A DNA stretch of 64,000 nt from DYRB01 sp963845265 (GCA_963845265.1 CAWJRN010000014.1:124001-188000), one strand, 5' to 3'; positions 1 through 9,012 are shown, counted from the first letter of the stretch. Translations and numbers: made by a program. The notes: generated by a model not told the origin, from the sequence alone.

Positions 1-766
1 TGGGCACATCCGGGAGTTCTATGTTGCCCAGGGTGGAGGGCGGCTCGACAGGGACCGCCTCGTTCAGGCGCGAGCGGATGGCCTGGAGTAAGGTCTTGCC
101 GATGGTCAGGTCGCGATAGCGGCGATCCTGGGCCTCGACCAGATACCAGGGGGAGATGCCGCGGTCGGTGTGGCGGATGACCCTTTCTGCGACGGACTCG
201 AAGGAGCTGTAGTGCTCAGAAAATTTCGACTTGTCCGGCATCATTTTCCAGCGGCTGCGATCATCCCGGGACAGCTCCTTGAGGCGGTGCTTCTGGTCCT
301 TCTCCGACAGGTGGCACCAAAACTTGACGATCAGGGCGCCGTCGTGGATCAGCATGCGCTCGAAGTCCACGATGCGATTCAGCTCCGCGTCCATCTCCGC
401 ATCGTTGCAGATACCCTTAAAACGGTGCTCGATGGGGGCCAGGTACCAGCCGCCGAACAGGATGCTGATGGACCCGCGCGGGGCGAGGGTGCGCCAGAAG
501 CGCCAGTAGCGTGGGCGTTCGCGTTCTTCGTCGCTTTCGTCCCAGAAGGCAAAGGTCTGGACGCCGCGGGTATCCAGCCATTCGTTGAGGCGATTGACGA
601 CCTCACCCTTGCCCGCCGCCTCCACGCCGGAGACGATGACGACCACGGAGGTCTTCGACTCGGCCAGATCCCGTTGGACCTCCAGCAATTGGGTGCGCAG
701 TTCCTCCTGCTGCTGCTTGAAGTCATCCTTGCTGACGCTGCGCCCGACTTTGGTTGCCTCAAACAT
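1..766 (-). CDS. pap: Polyphosphate:AMP phosphotransferase (PPK2 family), N-terminal part
   Basis: This reading frame runs off the left edge, so only the first 255 residues are visible. It starts MFEATKVGRSVSKDDF and carries a Walker A-like GVEAAGKGEVV near residues 47-57, followed by the PPK2 signature region (NEWLDTRGVQTFAFW, then ERPRYWRFWRTLAPRG). PPK2 enzymes use polyphosphate to phosphorylate nucleotides. The start resembles the first of the two PPK2 domains of Pap, which makes ADP from AMP and polyphosphate, but a single-domain PPK2 cannot be excluded without the missing 3' part. The ATG was chosen because it is the first in frame and fits the family N-terminus. The gene stands alone on the minus strand. 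Confidence 0.85.
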   Translation of the reverse strand, partial: MFEATKVGRSVSKDDFKQQQEELRTQLLEVQRDLAESKTSVVVIVSGVEAAGKGEVVNRLNEWLDTRGVQTFAFWDESDEERERPRYWRFWRTLAPRGSISILFGGWYLAPIEHRFKGICNDAEMDAELNRIVDFERMLIHDGALIVKFWCHLSEKDQKHRLKELSRDDRSRWKMMPDKSKFSEHYSSFESVAERVIRHTDRGISPWYLVEAQDRRYRDLTIGKTLLQAIRSRLNEAVPVEPPSTLGNIELPDVP

Positions 767-951
767 GTTGGTGCCCCTAGCTCAGTGATTCTTGTTGTGA
801 GGGCCTAGAGTAGCGTGGTTGAGGGTTACTGCCTATCCGGTTGTCTGTCCACCGATGGTCTTGGAGAATGCCGAGTTCTGAAGATGTGCTGGTTAACAAG
901 GTCGAGATTGGTAGCAGCCGGGTATGCAGCCTTTGCTTTGCAGAGCCAGCG

Positions 952-1488
952 TTACCCCCGCGGCAAAGGCCCAGGCACCAATACCGCCCGGCACGCGGCG
1001 CAGCGGTAGCGTTGTCCCCTCAGGACGCGATGGTGGCGGGTGCTGGTGAGTTGGTGGGTGCGGCAACCACAGTGGTAGTCGAAGCGACGTAGGCGGCGGG
1101 CGGTCAGGTCGTCCACGGCGAAGCTGTGGCAGCGCCTGGGCTCCACGCCGAAATGGCGCATTATCGCCTGCCATTCCTCTCCGTGGGGCCGGATGCCCCG
1201 GCCGTGGATGGCGAAGGCGACTAGATGGGCGACCTCGTGGGGGATGGTCTGGGCCAGGAATGCCTCAGGCTCGCGGGTCAGCAGGGCCAGGTTGTAACGG
1301 ATCTGCCAGGTCTTCCCCTCGGCCATACGCAGCTGACCGGCCGACTTGCCACGCAGGTCGAAACGCACCTCGGGGGTTGGGATGGGCATGCCGAAACCCC
1401 GGCGGGACTGTTGCAGCAGGGCCGTCGTGCGGCGTTCCGCCTCCTGCTTCAGGTTGGGCAGGGGGGTCGTCTTGGGGTCTGAGTCCAT
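952..1488 (-). CDS. sprT: SprT-family zinc metalloprotein
   Basis: The 178-residue product has the zinc motif HEVAH (in TIPHEVAHLV) and a second histidine downstream in HGEEWQAIM, the SprT arrangement of catalytic and metal-binding residues. Near the C-terminus paired cysteines (CGC and CAAC) form the small zinc ribbon typical of the family. An upstream in-frame ATG would add 42 proline- and arginine-rich residues that do not resemble SprT proteins, so the start at the MDSDPKTTP codon is preferred. SprT proteins relate to the DNA-protein-crosslink protease SPRTN, but the bacterial role is poorly defined. It is transcribed away from the rimP operon. Confidence 0.85.
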   Translation of the reverse strand: MDSDPKTTPLPNLKQEAERRTTALLQQSRRGFGMPIPTPEVRFDLRGKSAGQLRMAEGKTWQIRYNLALLTREPEAFLAQTIPHEVAHLVAFAIHGRGIRPHGEEWQAIMRHFGVEPRRCHSFAVDDLTARRLRRFDYHCGCRTHQLTSTRHHRVLRGQRYRCAACRAVLVPGPLPRG

Positions 1489-1787
1489 GGTGGTCGGGCG
1501 ATCTGCGGCAGGGGGCTTGTCCAGGCTGCGAGGAGCAAACGGGTGAGGATTAGAACCGTGCATTGGTGGCCTTGTCCATTTTGTAGTCGCCAGCCCTAGG
1601 CTTGCAATTGCCAATGTGAGGGGGAGCGGTTACACTCCCGAAGCTCGCAACCCCCAGTCTGTTTTGGCTGCCTGGGCGGGTAGCAGCATTGGTCGCATAG
1701 CAGTCGATACTGTCTATGCGATCTGGTCCATCCCGTCGGAGATCGGCGCCAAGTGCGCTCCGCGGGCTGGCTAGGTTTGACCTAGAG

Positions 1788-1808
1788 CCCCGATCTCGGG
1801 GTTTTTTT
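1788..1808 (+). terminator. Intrinsic terminator, first of two in the rimP leader
   Basis: The inverted repeat CCCCGA/TCGGGG with a two-base loop (CCCCG/CGGGG with a four-base loop is the alternative fold) is followed by seven T residues. It lies about 115 bases before the rimP start, so it may terminate an upstream transcript or act as an attenuator of the rimP-nusA-infB operon. Confidence 0.75.
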
Positions 1809-1868
1809 ATTCTTCGCCGCCGCCTTTGCGCCACTGGTGCCGGGTGTGCGACGGAAGATGAAGAGACT

Positions 1869-1900
1869 GGGCCTTGGGCCCATTTTTTGTTTTTGGGTCC
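1869..1900 (+). terminator. Second leader hairpin with T tract, candidate rimP attenuator
   Basis: GGGCC, loop TTG, GGCCC is followed by ATTTTTTG and five more T residues. The right arm, GGGCCCA at 1876-1882, can also pair with TGGGTCC at 1894-1900 across the T-rich segment, giving a mutually exclusive fold. Terminator-like leaders (rimP-leader) are described upstream of rimP in gammaproteobacteria. The hairpins are visible; the regulation is inferred. Confidence 0.6.
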
Positions 1901-1921
1901 GGCAATGGCCGGCAGAGGGCG

Positions 1922-2380
1922 ATGCAGCGCATAGACGACAAGTTGACGGCCCTGGTCCGTACCGCGGTGGAGCCCATGGGCTACGAGCTGGTGGGGGTCG
2001 ATTTCTTCCAGCGCAGCACGCGCAGTTCGCTGCTGCGGGTCTATATCGACCATGAGCGCGGCATCACGGTGGATGATTGCACCGCGGTGAGCCATCAGTT
2101 GAGTGGCGTCCTGGATGTGGAGGACCCGATACCGGGTAACTACGATCTGGAGGTGTCTTCCCCGGGGCTGGACCGGCCCCTGTTTACCCCTGAGCAGCTG
2201 CAGCGCTTTCGCGGCCATCGGGCGCGGGTCAAGCTGGCGGCCAAGTTGGATGGGCGGCGTAACTTCGATGGCGTGTTGGGCGAACTGCACGGCGAGGTCC
2301 TCAACCTGGACCTGGGCTCCGAGGTGCGGGAGTTGCCTCTGGACCTGATCGACACAGTGCGCCTGATACCGGAATTCTGA
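1922..2380 (+). CDS. rimP: Ribosome maturation factor RimP
   Basis: The 152-residue product (MQRIDDKLTALVRT onward) matches RimP in length, with conserved features such as VDFFQ, YIDHERGITVDDC and DYDLEVSSPGLDRPL-like residues (here NYDLEVSSPGLDRPL). RimP helps 30S subunit maturation, binding S12 and assisting late assembly. A longer in-frame ATG at 1874 lies inside the terminator-like T tract; the start at 1922 has a GAGGG ribosome-binding site and matches family N-termini. It is the first gene of the block, 12 bases before nusA, as in most Proteobacteria. Confidence 0.97.
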   Translation: MQRIDDKLTALVRTAVEPMGYELVGVDFFQRSTRSSLLRVYIDHERGITVDDCTAVSHQLSGVLDVEDPIPGNYDLEVSSPGLDRPLFTPEQLQRFRGHRARVKLAAKLDGRRNFDGVLGELHGEVLNLDLGSEVRELPLDLIDTVRLIPEF

Positions 2381-2392
2381 TTCGGAATAAGT

Positions 2393-3919
2393 ATGAGCAA
2401 AGAGATCCTGGCGGTAGTCGAAGCGGTATCCAACGAGAAGGACGTCCCCGAGGGCGTGATCTTCGAGGCCATCGAGGCCGCGTTGGCGATGGCGACCCGC
2501 AAGAAATTCGGCGGCGATATCGACGCTCGCGTGTCTATCGACCGCAAGACCGGCGAGTACAGTACCTTCCGTATCTGGGAGGTGGTGGAGGACCCGGCCG
2601 AGGGGGAAGAACTGGAGGAGCCGGAGAGTCACCTGACCCTGGCCCAAGCCCGTGAGCGCGACCCCAAGGCCGAGATCGGCGGCTTCGTCGAGGAGCCGTT
2701 GCCCTCAGAGCTGTTCGGGCGCATCGCCGCCCAGACCGCCAAGCAGGTCATCGTGCAGAAAGTGCGTGAGGCGGAGCGGGCCAAGGTAGTCGAGAACTAC
2801 CAGGATCGCATCGGCGAGCTGCTCACGGGCCTAGTCAAGAAGGCCGAGCGCGGGAGTGTCTTGGTGGATCTGGGCAGCAATGTCGAGGCCCTGGTACCAC
2901 GCGATCAGGTTATCCCTCGGGAGTCGGTGCGAGTGGGGGACCGCCTGCGCGGCTACCTCTACGACGTCCGTGCCGAGGCCAAGGGACCGCAACTGTTCCT
3001 CAGTCGCACCGCCCCCCAGTTGCTCATCGAGTTGTTCAAGCTGGAGGTGCCGGAGGTGGGCGAGGAGATCATCGAGATCCTTGCCGCCGCCCGTGACCCC
3101 GGGGTTCGGGCCAAGATCGCGGTGCGCACCAAAGACCCGCGCATCGATCCGGTGGGGGCCTGTGTCGGCATGCGCGGCTCGCGGGTGCAGGCGGTCTCCA
3201 ACGAACTCAACGGCGAGCGGGTAGACATCATTCTATGGGATGACAACCCGGCCCAGTTCGTCATCAACGCCATGTCGCCTGCCGACGTGGTCTCCATCGT
3301 CATCGACGAGGAGGCGCGCAGCATGGACGTGGCGGTGAAGGAAGAGAACCTCTCCCAGGCCATCGGCCGCGGCGGGCAGAACGTGCGTCTGGCCAGTCAG
3401 CTGACGGGTTGGGAGCTGAACGTCATGAACGAGACCGAGGCGGCGACCAAGAGCGAGCAGGAGGCACAGCGCCTCATCGATGGGTTCATGACGCAGCTCG
3501 ACATCGACGAGGACGTGGCGGGGATACTGGTAGACGAGGGTTTCTCCAGCGTCGACGAGATCGCCTATGTCCCCCTCGCGGAGATGCTGGCCATCGCCGA
3601 GCTGGACGAGGACACGGTCAATCTGCTGCGCGAGCGTGCCAAGGACGTGCTGCTCAATCGGGCGATCGCCAGCGAGGAAGACGGCACCGAGGGTGTCGAG
3701 CAGCTACGAGAGATGGACGGAATGGACGCCGACCTGTTGGCCGCTCTGAATGCCATGGAGGTGGCGACCATCGACGATTTGGCCGATCTGTCGGTGGACG
3801 AGTTGATGGACATCGAGGGCATGGAGGAAGAGCGAGCGGCACGGCTCATTATGACGGCACGCGAACCCCTGTTCGCGGCTGCGGAACGCGACTTGGGGGC
3901 AGAGGTGGATCATGAGTGA
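2393..3919 (+). CDS. nusA: Transcription termination/antitermination factor NusA
   Basis: The 508-residue product has the full proteobacterial NusA layout: an N-terminal RNA polymerase-binding domain (MSKEILAVVEAVSNEK), an S1 domain around residues 135-200 (GSVLVDLGSNVEALVPRD), two KH domains (DPVGACVGMRGSRVQAV and QAIGRGGQNVRLASQL), and two acidic helix-hairpin-helix-type repeats at the C-terminus that in E. coli contact the polymerase alpha subunit. It modulates pausing, termination and antitermination and autoregulates this operon in related bacteria. The stop overlaps the infB start by eight bases, indicating translational coupling. Confidence 0.98.
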   Translation: MSKEILAVVEAVSNEKDVPEGVIFEAIEAALAMATRKKFGGDIDARVSIDRKTGEYSTFRIWEVVEDPAEGEELEEPESHLTLAQARERDPKAEIGGFVEEPLPSELFGRIAAQTAKQVIVQKVREAERAKVVENYQDRIGELLTGLVKKAERGSVLVDLGSNVEALVPRDQVIPRESVRVGDRLRGYLYDVRAEAKGPQLFLSRTAPQLLIELFKLEVPEVGEEIIEILAAARDPGVRAKIAVRTKDPRIDPVGACVGMRGSRVQAVSNELNGERVDIILWDDNPAQFVINAMSPADVVSIVIDEEARSMDVAVKEENLSQAIGRGGQNVRLASQLTGWELNVMNETEAATKSEQEAQRLIDGFMTQLDIDEDVAGILVDEGFSSVDEIAYVPLAEMLAIAELDEDTVNLLRERAKDVLLNRAIASEEDGTEGVEQLREMDGMDADLLAALNAMEVATIDDLADLSVDELMDIEGMEEERAARLIMTAREPLFAAAERDLGAEVDHE

Positions 3920-6900
3920 AGTAACCGTCAAACAGCTCGCCACCGCCGTGGGTATCCCTGTGGAGCGCCTGCTTGCCCAGTTGCAGGATGCGGGTATCTC
4001 GGCCTCCGGGGCCGAGGCGACGCTCACAGAGCAGGAAAAGCTCCAGCTCTTGAGCCACCTGCGCCGCAGTCACGGCAAGAAGGAGGGCGACGCAGGGAGC
4101 TCCTCCCCGGATCGGGTCACCCTGACCCGTAAGTCGGTCAGCGAGTTGCGCCAACCTGTGGTGGCACCTCGCCCGAGCGGGCCCTCGGCGCGTGTCACCC
4201 CACAGTCCAGGCCAAACCCGGCGGCGCGCAGTAAGACCGTGAGCGTGGAGGTGCGCCGTAAGCGCACCTACGTCAAGGTTGGCGGTGAGGCCCCGGCCGA
4301 GCCGGTTGCGGCGGAGCCTGTGGCGCCGTCGCCGCAGGTAGCGGTGCAGCCCAAGGTCGCGACGCCTACCCCGGCTGCTGTCGAGACCCCTGCGCCCGTT
4401 GCAACGTCTGCCCCGGCGGAGGTCGAGGCAACGACGGCGAGCGCAGCGTCCGAGCCGGCCATCGAGTCGATTGCTGAGCCGGTTGTCGAGGTGGTTGCTG
4501 ACAAGGCCAGGGTCACCGAAGAGGTGGCAATGGAGGAGGAGATTGCTCCGACGGCACCGGCGCCAGAGCCGGTTGTCGAGGCGTCGCCCCCCGCCCGCAC
4601 CCCGGCGCCATCGCGTACCCCGGCAGGGGCGGCTCGGCCCCAGGCGCCCAGGCCCCCGGGTCGGTCCGGGAGCGGTCGTGATCGGGGTGATCGTTCACGG
4701 CGCCCAGCGGAGACCCGTAGCGCCCCGCCGGGGAGCGAGGCCCGTCGGCGCGGCGAGTTGGAGGCCCGGCGTGCGGAGGTCGAAGCGCGGCGCTTCGCCG
4801 AGCAGGAGGAGCAGGAGCGTATCGAGCGTGAGGCCGAGGCGCGTCGGCGCGTCGAGGCAGACGAGCGGCGTAAGCTTGCGGAGATTGAGCGGCTGCGCTT
4901 GGAGGCCGAGGCGGCCCTGGCCGCGGAGCAAGAGCCCGAGGCGGTCGAGGTCGAAGCGACCGCGGACGATGCGACGGCGGAGGCCGAGGAGTCCGGTGTG
5001 GCCAAGGGCCGCAAGCCGGCCAAGCGCGCTGCCGAGCCAACGAAGGCGAAGCCCGCGAAGCGTGGGTCAGAGGTCGTGGCCGACAACGAGCGCCCGGTGA
5101 AGAAGGTTGGGCGCAAGGATGGCTCCAGGGGCCGGGAGCGCGATGTCGTGACCGGGGTGGAGTACGAGGAGGCGGGTGCCGAGCCCACCACCGCCGGGTC
5201 CCGCCCGGCGCGGCGCAGGAAGAAGGCCGCCAAGCCTCAGTTGCAGGACATGCACGGCTTCCAGCGTCCCACCGCGCCCGTGGTGCGCGAGGTCGAGGTC
5301 CCGGAGACCATCACCGTGGCGGATCTGGCTGCCCGTATGTCCACCAAGGCGGCGGTGGTGGTCAAGGCCCTGTTCAAACAGGGCATGATGGTCACCATCA
5401 ATCAGGTGCTCGACCGTGACACGGCCATGTTGCTGGCGGAGGACATGGGCCACACGGCGGTTGCGGTGGACGACAGCTCCGTCGAGGACGATCTGATCGC
5501 GGCGGTCGCCCAGTCCCTGGACGACGCCGAGAGCCTGCCGCGGCCCCCGGTGGTTACCATCATGGGCCACGTCGATCACGGTAAGACCTCGTTGCTGGAC
5601 TACATCCGTCGCACTCGGGTCGCATCGGGCGAGGCGGGCGGCATCACCCAACATATTGGCGCCTACCATGTGAAAACCGACCGCGGCATGATCTCCTTCC
5701 TCGACACCCCCGGGCATGCCGCCTTCTCGGCCATGCGTGCCCGCGGTGCCAAGGTGACGGACATCGTGGTCCTGGTGGTGGCGGCGGACGATGGGGTCAT
5801 GCCCCAGACCATCGAGGCCATCCAGCACGCCAAGGCGTCGAACGTCCCAGTGGTGGTCGCCGTGAACAAGATGGACAAGCCGTCCGCCAATCCGGACCGG
5901 GTCCTGCAGGAGCTATCCCAGCACGGCCTCCAGGCGGAGGAGTGGGGCGGTGACACCATGCTGGTCAAGGTCTCGGCGAAGGCCGGGACCGGTATCGACG
6001 ACCTGCTGGAGGCCATTCTGCTCCAGGCCGAGGTGCTCGAGCTCAAGGCCCCGGTGGACGGCGCAGCCCGCGGGACTATCGTCGAGTCGAGCCTCGACAA
6101 GGGGCGCGGCCCGGTGGCCACGGTACTGGTCCAGGCCGGGACGCTCCGGCGTGGCGACATGATCGTCAGCGGCGGCGAGCACGGTCGGGTACGAGCGATG
6201 TTCGATGAGGCCGGGCATAGTGTGAAGGAGGCCGGTCCCTCGATTCCGGTCCAGGTGCTGGGTCTGTCCGGCACCCCCAACGCCGGCGACGACGTGGTGA
6301 CTGTGGAGGATGAGCGCCGCGCCCGCGAGGTGGCCGAGCTACGCCGCTCGCGCGATCGCCAGAACAAGCTGGGCGATCAGCCCGGGGTCAGCCTCGACCA
6401 GCTCTTCAGCCAGCTCAAGGATGGCGAGCAGAAGGCGGTCAATCTGGTCATCAAGGCCGATGTCCAGGGCAGCATGGAGGCCCTGCGCGACTCCCTGGCC
6501 AAGCTTGCTACCGATGAGGTGAAGGTGATGATCGTCGCCTCCGGCGTCGGCGCCATCACCGAGTCCGACGCCAACCTGGCGGTGACCTCCAACGCCATCC
6601 TGCTGGGCTTCAATGTGCGTGCCGATGTGGCCGCTCGCCGGGTGATCGAGGAAAAGGGCCTGGATCTGCGCTACTACAGCGTCATCTACGAGCTGATTGA
6701 TGACGTCAAGAAGGCCCTGTCCGGACTGCTCAGCCCAGAGGTCACCGAGGAGATCATTGGCCTGGCCCAGGTCCGCGACGTGTTCCGTTCCTCCAAGTTC
6801 GGCGCCATCGCCGGTTGTATGGTCACGGAGGGGACGATCAAGCGCAACAGCCCCATCCGCGTCCTGCGTAACCATGTGGTGGTTTACGAGGGGTCGCTGG

Positions 6901-7043
6901 AGTCGCTGCGCCGCTTCAAGGAGGACGCCGCCGAGGTCAAGCACGGTACCGAGTGCGGTATCGGCGTAAAGAACTACAACGACGTGCAGGTCGGCGACCA
7001 GATCGAGGTCTTCGAGCGCACCGTGCGCTCCCGCCAGCTCTAG
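3912..7043 (+). CDS. infB: Translation initiation factor IF-2
   Basis: At 1043 residues this is a long IF-2. Residues 1-50 form the first IF2N domain. A roughly 400-residue low-complexity linker rich in Ala, Pro, Glu and Arg follows, including a charged coiled-coil-like stretch. A second IF2N domain (ITVADLAARMSTKAAVVVKAL) precedes the GTPase, with G1 GHVDHGKT at residues 552-559, G3 DTPGHAAF and G4 NKMDKP. Domains II to C2 complete the protein. It places fMet-tRNA on the 30S subunit and promotes subunit joining. The long linker explains the extra length over E. coli IF-2. It follows nusA with overlap and precedes rbfA. Confidence 0.98.
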   Translation: MSEVTVKQLATAVGIPVERLLAQLQDAGISASGAEATLTEQEKLQLLSHLRRSHGKKEGDAGSSSPDRVTLTRKSVSELRQPVVAPRPSGPSARVTPQSRPNPAARSKTVSVEVRRKRTYVKVGGEAPAEPVAAEPVAPSPQVAVQPKVATPTPAAVETPAPVATSAPAEVEATTASAASEPAIESIAEPVVEVVADKARVTEEVAMEEEIAPTAPAPEPVVEASPPARTPAPSRTPAGAARPQAPRPPGRSGSGRDRGDRSRRPAETRSAPPGSEARRRGELEARRAEVEARRFAEQEEQERIEREAEARRRVEADERRKLAEIERLRLEAEAALAAEQEPEAVEVEATADDATAEAEESGVAKGRKPAKRAAEPTKAKPAKRGSEVVADNERPVKKVGRKDGSRGRERDVVTGVEYEEAGAEPTTAGSRPARRRKKAAKPQLQDMHGFQRPTAPVVREVEVPETITVADLAARMSTKAAVVVKALFKQGMMVTINQVLDRDTAMLLAEDMGHTAVAVDDSSVEDDLIAAVAQSLDDAESLPRPPVVTIMGHVDHGKTSLLDYIRRTRVASGEAGGITQHIGAYHVKTDRGMISFLDTPGHAAFSAMRARGAKVTDIVVLVVAADDGVMPQTIEAIQHAKASNVPVVVAVNKMDKPSANPDRVLQELSQHGLQAEEWGGDTMLVKVSAKAGTGIDDLLEAILLQAEVLELKAPVDGAARGTIVESSLDKGRGPVATVLVQAGTLRRGDMIVSGGEHGRVRAMFDEAGHSVKEAGPSIPVQVLGLSGTPNAGDDVVTVEDERRAREVAELRRSRDRQNKLGDQPGVSLDQLFSQLKDGEQKAVNLVIKADVQGSMEALRDSLAKLATDEVKVMIVASGVGAITESDANLAVTSNAILLGFNVRADVAARRVIEEKGLDLRYYSVIYELIDDVKKALSGLLSPEVTEEIIGLAQVRDVFRSSKFGAIAGCMVTEGTIKRNSPIRVLRNHVVVYEGSLESLRRFKEDAAEVKHGTECGIGVKNYNDVQVGDQIEVFERTVRSRQL

Positions 7044-7075
7044 GCTGACGCGTTCTCAGGGGGTGATATGCAGCC

Positions 7076-7447
7076 ATGCGCGAATTTGCACGTACCGACC
7101 GGGTTGGACCCGAGCTGAGGCGCGGTCTGGTCGAGGTCCTGCGCGAGGAGGTCCGCGACCCACGCCTCAAGGGCATTACCGTGCAGGAGGTGCGGGTGGC
7201 CCGGGACCTTTCCCACGCGAAGGTCTACTTCACCTGCTTCCCGGTGGACGAGGGCGGCAAGGAACAGGAGCGCGTCCTCAACGGGCGCCTGGCGGGTTTT
7301 CTGCGCAGTGCCTTGTCCCGGCGCACCCTGCTTCGCAGCGTGCCGCAACTGCACTTCGTCCATGACGAGTCGGTGCTGCACGGCGAGCACCTGAGCCACC
7401 TCATCGATGCGGCTGTGGCAAACCAGTCCGACGAGCCGCCGGAGTGA
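7076..7447 (+). CDS. rbfA: 30S ribosome-binding factor RbfA
   Basis: The 123-residue product starts MREFARTDRVGPELRRGLVEV and includes VRDPRLKGITVQEVRVARDLSHAKVY-type sequence, the KH-like fold signature of RbfA. The factor binds free 30S subunits and assists maturation of the 5' end of 16S rRNA, also under cold stress. It lies 32 bases after infB behind a GGGGGTGAT ribosome-binding site. The spacing to truB (177 bases) is unusually large for this operon and is filled by an inverted repeat. Confidence 0.97.
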   Translation: MREFARTDRVGPELRRGLVEVLREEVRDPRLKGITVQEVRVARDLSHAKVYFTCFPVDEGGKEQERVLNGRLAGFLRSALSRRTLLRSVPQLHFVHDESVLHGEHLSHLIDAAVANQSDEPPE

Positions 7448-7510
7448 CGGCTTGCGTGACCCGTTCCCGGCTCAGGCGCCCGGATGTGGGTCAACCTGGG
7501 AGGGCAAATC

Positions 7511-7582
7511 GTCCGCAAACGAACACAAATGAAGAGCATGCACGCTGCCGTATTTTGCGCGCATTTGCGTTCGTTTGCGGAC
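7511..7582. repeat. Long inverted repeat between rbfA and truB
   Basis: Two 21-base arms (7511-7531 and 7562-7582) are inverted complements with one mismatch, separated by 30 bases. Each arm contains GTCCGCAAACGAACACAAAT or its complement. The structure looks like a dispersed palindromic element that landed in the operon; the transcript could form a stable hairpin there. Confidence 0.8.
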
Positions 7583-7624
7583 CGAGACTTCTCCCCGGTC
7601 TGACCGAAACAGGAACCTATTCCC

Positions 7625-8539
7625 ATGGGACGTAGACGAGCGCAAGGGCGCAATATCAGCGGCATCCTATTGCTGGACAAGCCGCTGGGCCTGTCCTCCA
7701 ACGGGGCCCTACAAAGGGTCAAGCGTATCTATCGGGCGGCCAAGGCCGGCCACACCGGCAGCCTCGACCCCCTGGCTACGGGTTTGCTGCCCGTGTGCCT
7801 CGGTTCGGCCACCAAGATCTCGGCCTTCCTCCTCGACGCGGACAAGCGCTATCGGGTCCGGGTGCGTCTGGGCGAGGTCACCAGCACCGCCGACGCGGAG
7901 GGCGAGGTGATTCGCACTGCGCCCACGGATGGGGTCACTGAGGCCGCCCTGCGCACCGCGCTGGAGGGGTTTCTCGGCACCATCTCCCAGCTACCGCCCA
8001 TGTATTCGGCGGTCAAGCACCAGGGGGAGCGACTCTATAAGTTGGCCCGGCAGGGGATCGAGGTGGAGCGCCAGCCGCGTGAGGTGACCATTTTCGGCAT
8101 CGAGTTACTGGAGTTTGTGCTGCCGGAGGTCGAGATCGACGTCCACTGTTCCAAGGGCACCTATGTGCGCACCCTGGCTGAGGACCTCGGCGAGGTGCTG
8201 GGCTGCGGTGGTCATGTGATCGCCCTGCGTCGCAGCGGGGTCGGGCCCTATGTGGAGACGGCTGGTCCCTTCGTCACCATGGATCAGCTCGAGGCCCTCG
8301 GGGAAGACGACTTCGCGGCCCTCGATGGGCTCCTCCTGAGCCAGGACAGCGCCCTGGGCCATTGGCCCGAGGTGCGCCTGTCCGAGGACGCCTGCTTTTA
8401 TCTGCGTCAGGGCCAGGCGGTGCTGGTGCCGCGGGCGCCGACGGAGGGTCTGGTGAGACTCTACGACCCCTCGCGGCGTTTTATCGGCGTTGGCGAGATC
8501 TTGGACGATGGTATGGTGCAACCCAAGCGGCTGCTCTAA
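7625..8539 (+). CDS. truB: tRNA pseudouridine(55) synthase TruB
   Basis: The 304-residue protein isomerises U55 to pseudouridine in the T-loop of tRNAs. The catalytic motif AGHTGSLDPLATG puts the nucleophile Asp at residue 48, as in E. coli TruB. The thumb and PUA-like C-terminal segments are present (VSKGTYVRTLAEDLG-like: CSKGTYVRTLAEDLGEV; then FIGVGEILDDGMVQPKRLL). The ATG was taken because it begins MGRRRAQGRNISGILLLDKP, the family start. It follows rbfA and precedes rpsO as in other Gammaproteobacteria. Confidence 0.97.
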   Translation: MGRRRAQGRNISGILLLDKPLGLSSNGALQRVKRIYRAAKAGHTGSLDPLATGLLPVCLGSATKISAFLLDADKRYRVRVRLGEVTSTADAEGEVIRTAPTDGVTEAALRTALEGFLGTISQLPPMYSAVKHQGERLYKLARQGIEVERQPREVTIFGIELLEFVLPEVEIDVHCSKGTYVRTLAEDLGEVLGCGGHVIALRRSGVGPYVETAGPFVTMDQLEALGEDDFAALDGLLLSQDSALGHWPEVRLSEDACFYLRQGQAVLVPRAPTEGLVRLYDPSRRFIGVGEILDDGMVQPKRLL

Positions 8540-8564
8540 CGCCATGATGATGCGGGCCATTTTG

Positions 8565-8709
8565 GTTCCATTTCGCGGGGGCCGCAGGTAGAATCGCGAC
8601 CCTATCCGCAATACACCGAATGTTTCGGTCTATCCACCGGCCCGATCCCCCCTGATCTCATTGTTGGGGGGGCGGCGCAGTGCCACAGGCAGGGCGCCCA
8701 GGGCCTTTT
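8565..8709 (+). promoter_or_regulatory. rpsO: Possible rpsO promoter and leader hairpins
   Basis: TTCCAT (8565) and TAGAAT (8589) are spaced 18 bases apart and could be weak -35/-10 boxes. Downstream, CCCCCC pairs with GGGGGG across a 13-base loop. A second imperfect GC hairpin (AGGC...GCCT) ends in six T residues near 8709, before the rpsO ribosome-binding site. A separate promoter and autoregulated leader are typical for rpsO, but these boxes are read by eye only. Confidence 0.3.
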
Positions 8710-8742
8710 TTCTGTCCCCAACCATGCATTAGGAGACACCCC

Positions 8743-9012
8743 ATGACAATGAGCGCAGCAGACAAACAGAAGGTCGTCGAAGATTACGGACGTGCCCCGG
8801 GCGACACCGGGTCGCCGGAGGTCCAGGTGGCCCTCCTGACCGCCCGTATCCTCGACCTCTCCGGGCACTTCGCCCAGCACAAGAAGGACCACCACTCGCG
8901 CCGTGGCCTGGTGCGTATGGTCAACTCCCGGCGCAAGCTGCTCGACTACCTCAAGTCGAGGGACCTGGACCGCTACCGCGAACTGATTGCCCGCTTGGGT
9001 CTGCGCCGCTAA
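8743..9012 (+). CDS. rpsO: 30S ribosomal protein S15
   Basis: The 89-residue product matches S15 in full length, including TGSPEVQVALLTARI, HFAQHKKDHHSRRGL and RRKLLDYLK near the C-terminus. S15 binds the central domain of 16S rRNA early in assembly. A longer frame opens at 8680 but runs through the leader hairpins; the start at MTMSAADKQK has a clear AGGAGA site seven bases upstream. In relatives it represses its own translation. It is followed by pnp as usual. Confidence 0.98.
   Translation: MTMSAADKQKVVEDYGRAPGDTGSPEVQVALLTARILDLSGHFAQHKKDHHSRRGLVRMVNSRRKLLDYLKSRDLDRYRELIARLGLRR

Noticed and set aside
1490..1921. A tRNA gene before rimP
   Set aside because: I looked for a cloverleaf with a GGTTCRA-type T arm and a CCA end, as in enteric bacteria; none fits, only terminator hairpins.
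4268..5233. A Ser/Ala/Arg-rich minus-strand frame opposite infB
   Set aside because: It mirrors the low-complexity linker of IF-2; the composition results from the GC-rich repeats on the sense strand.
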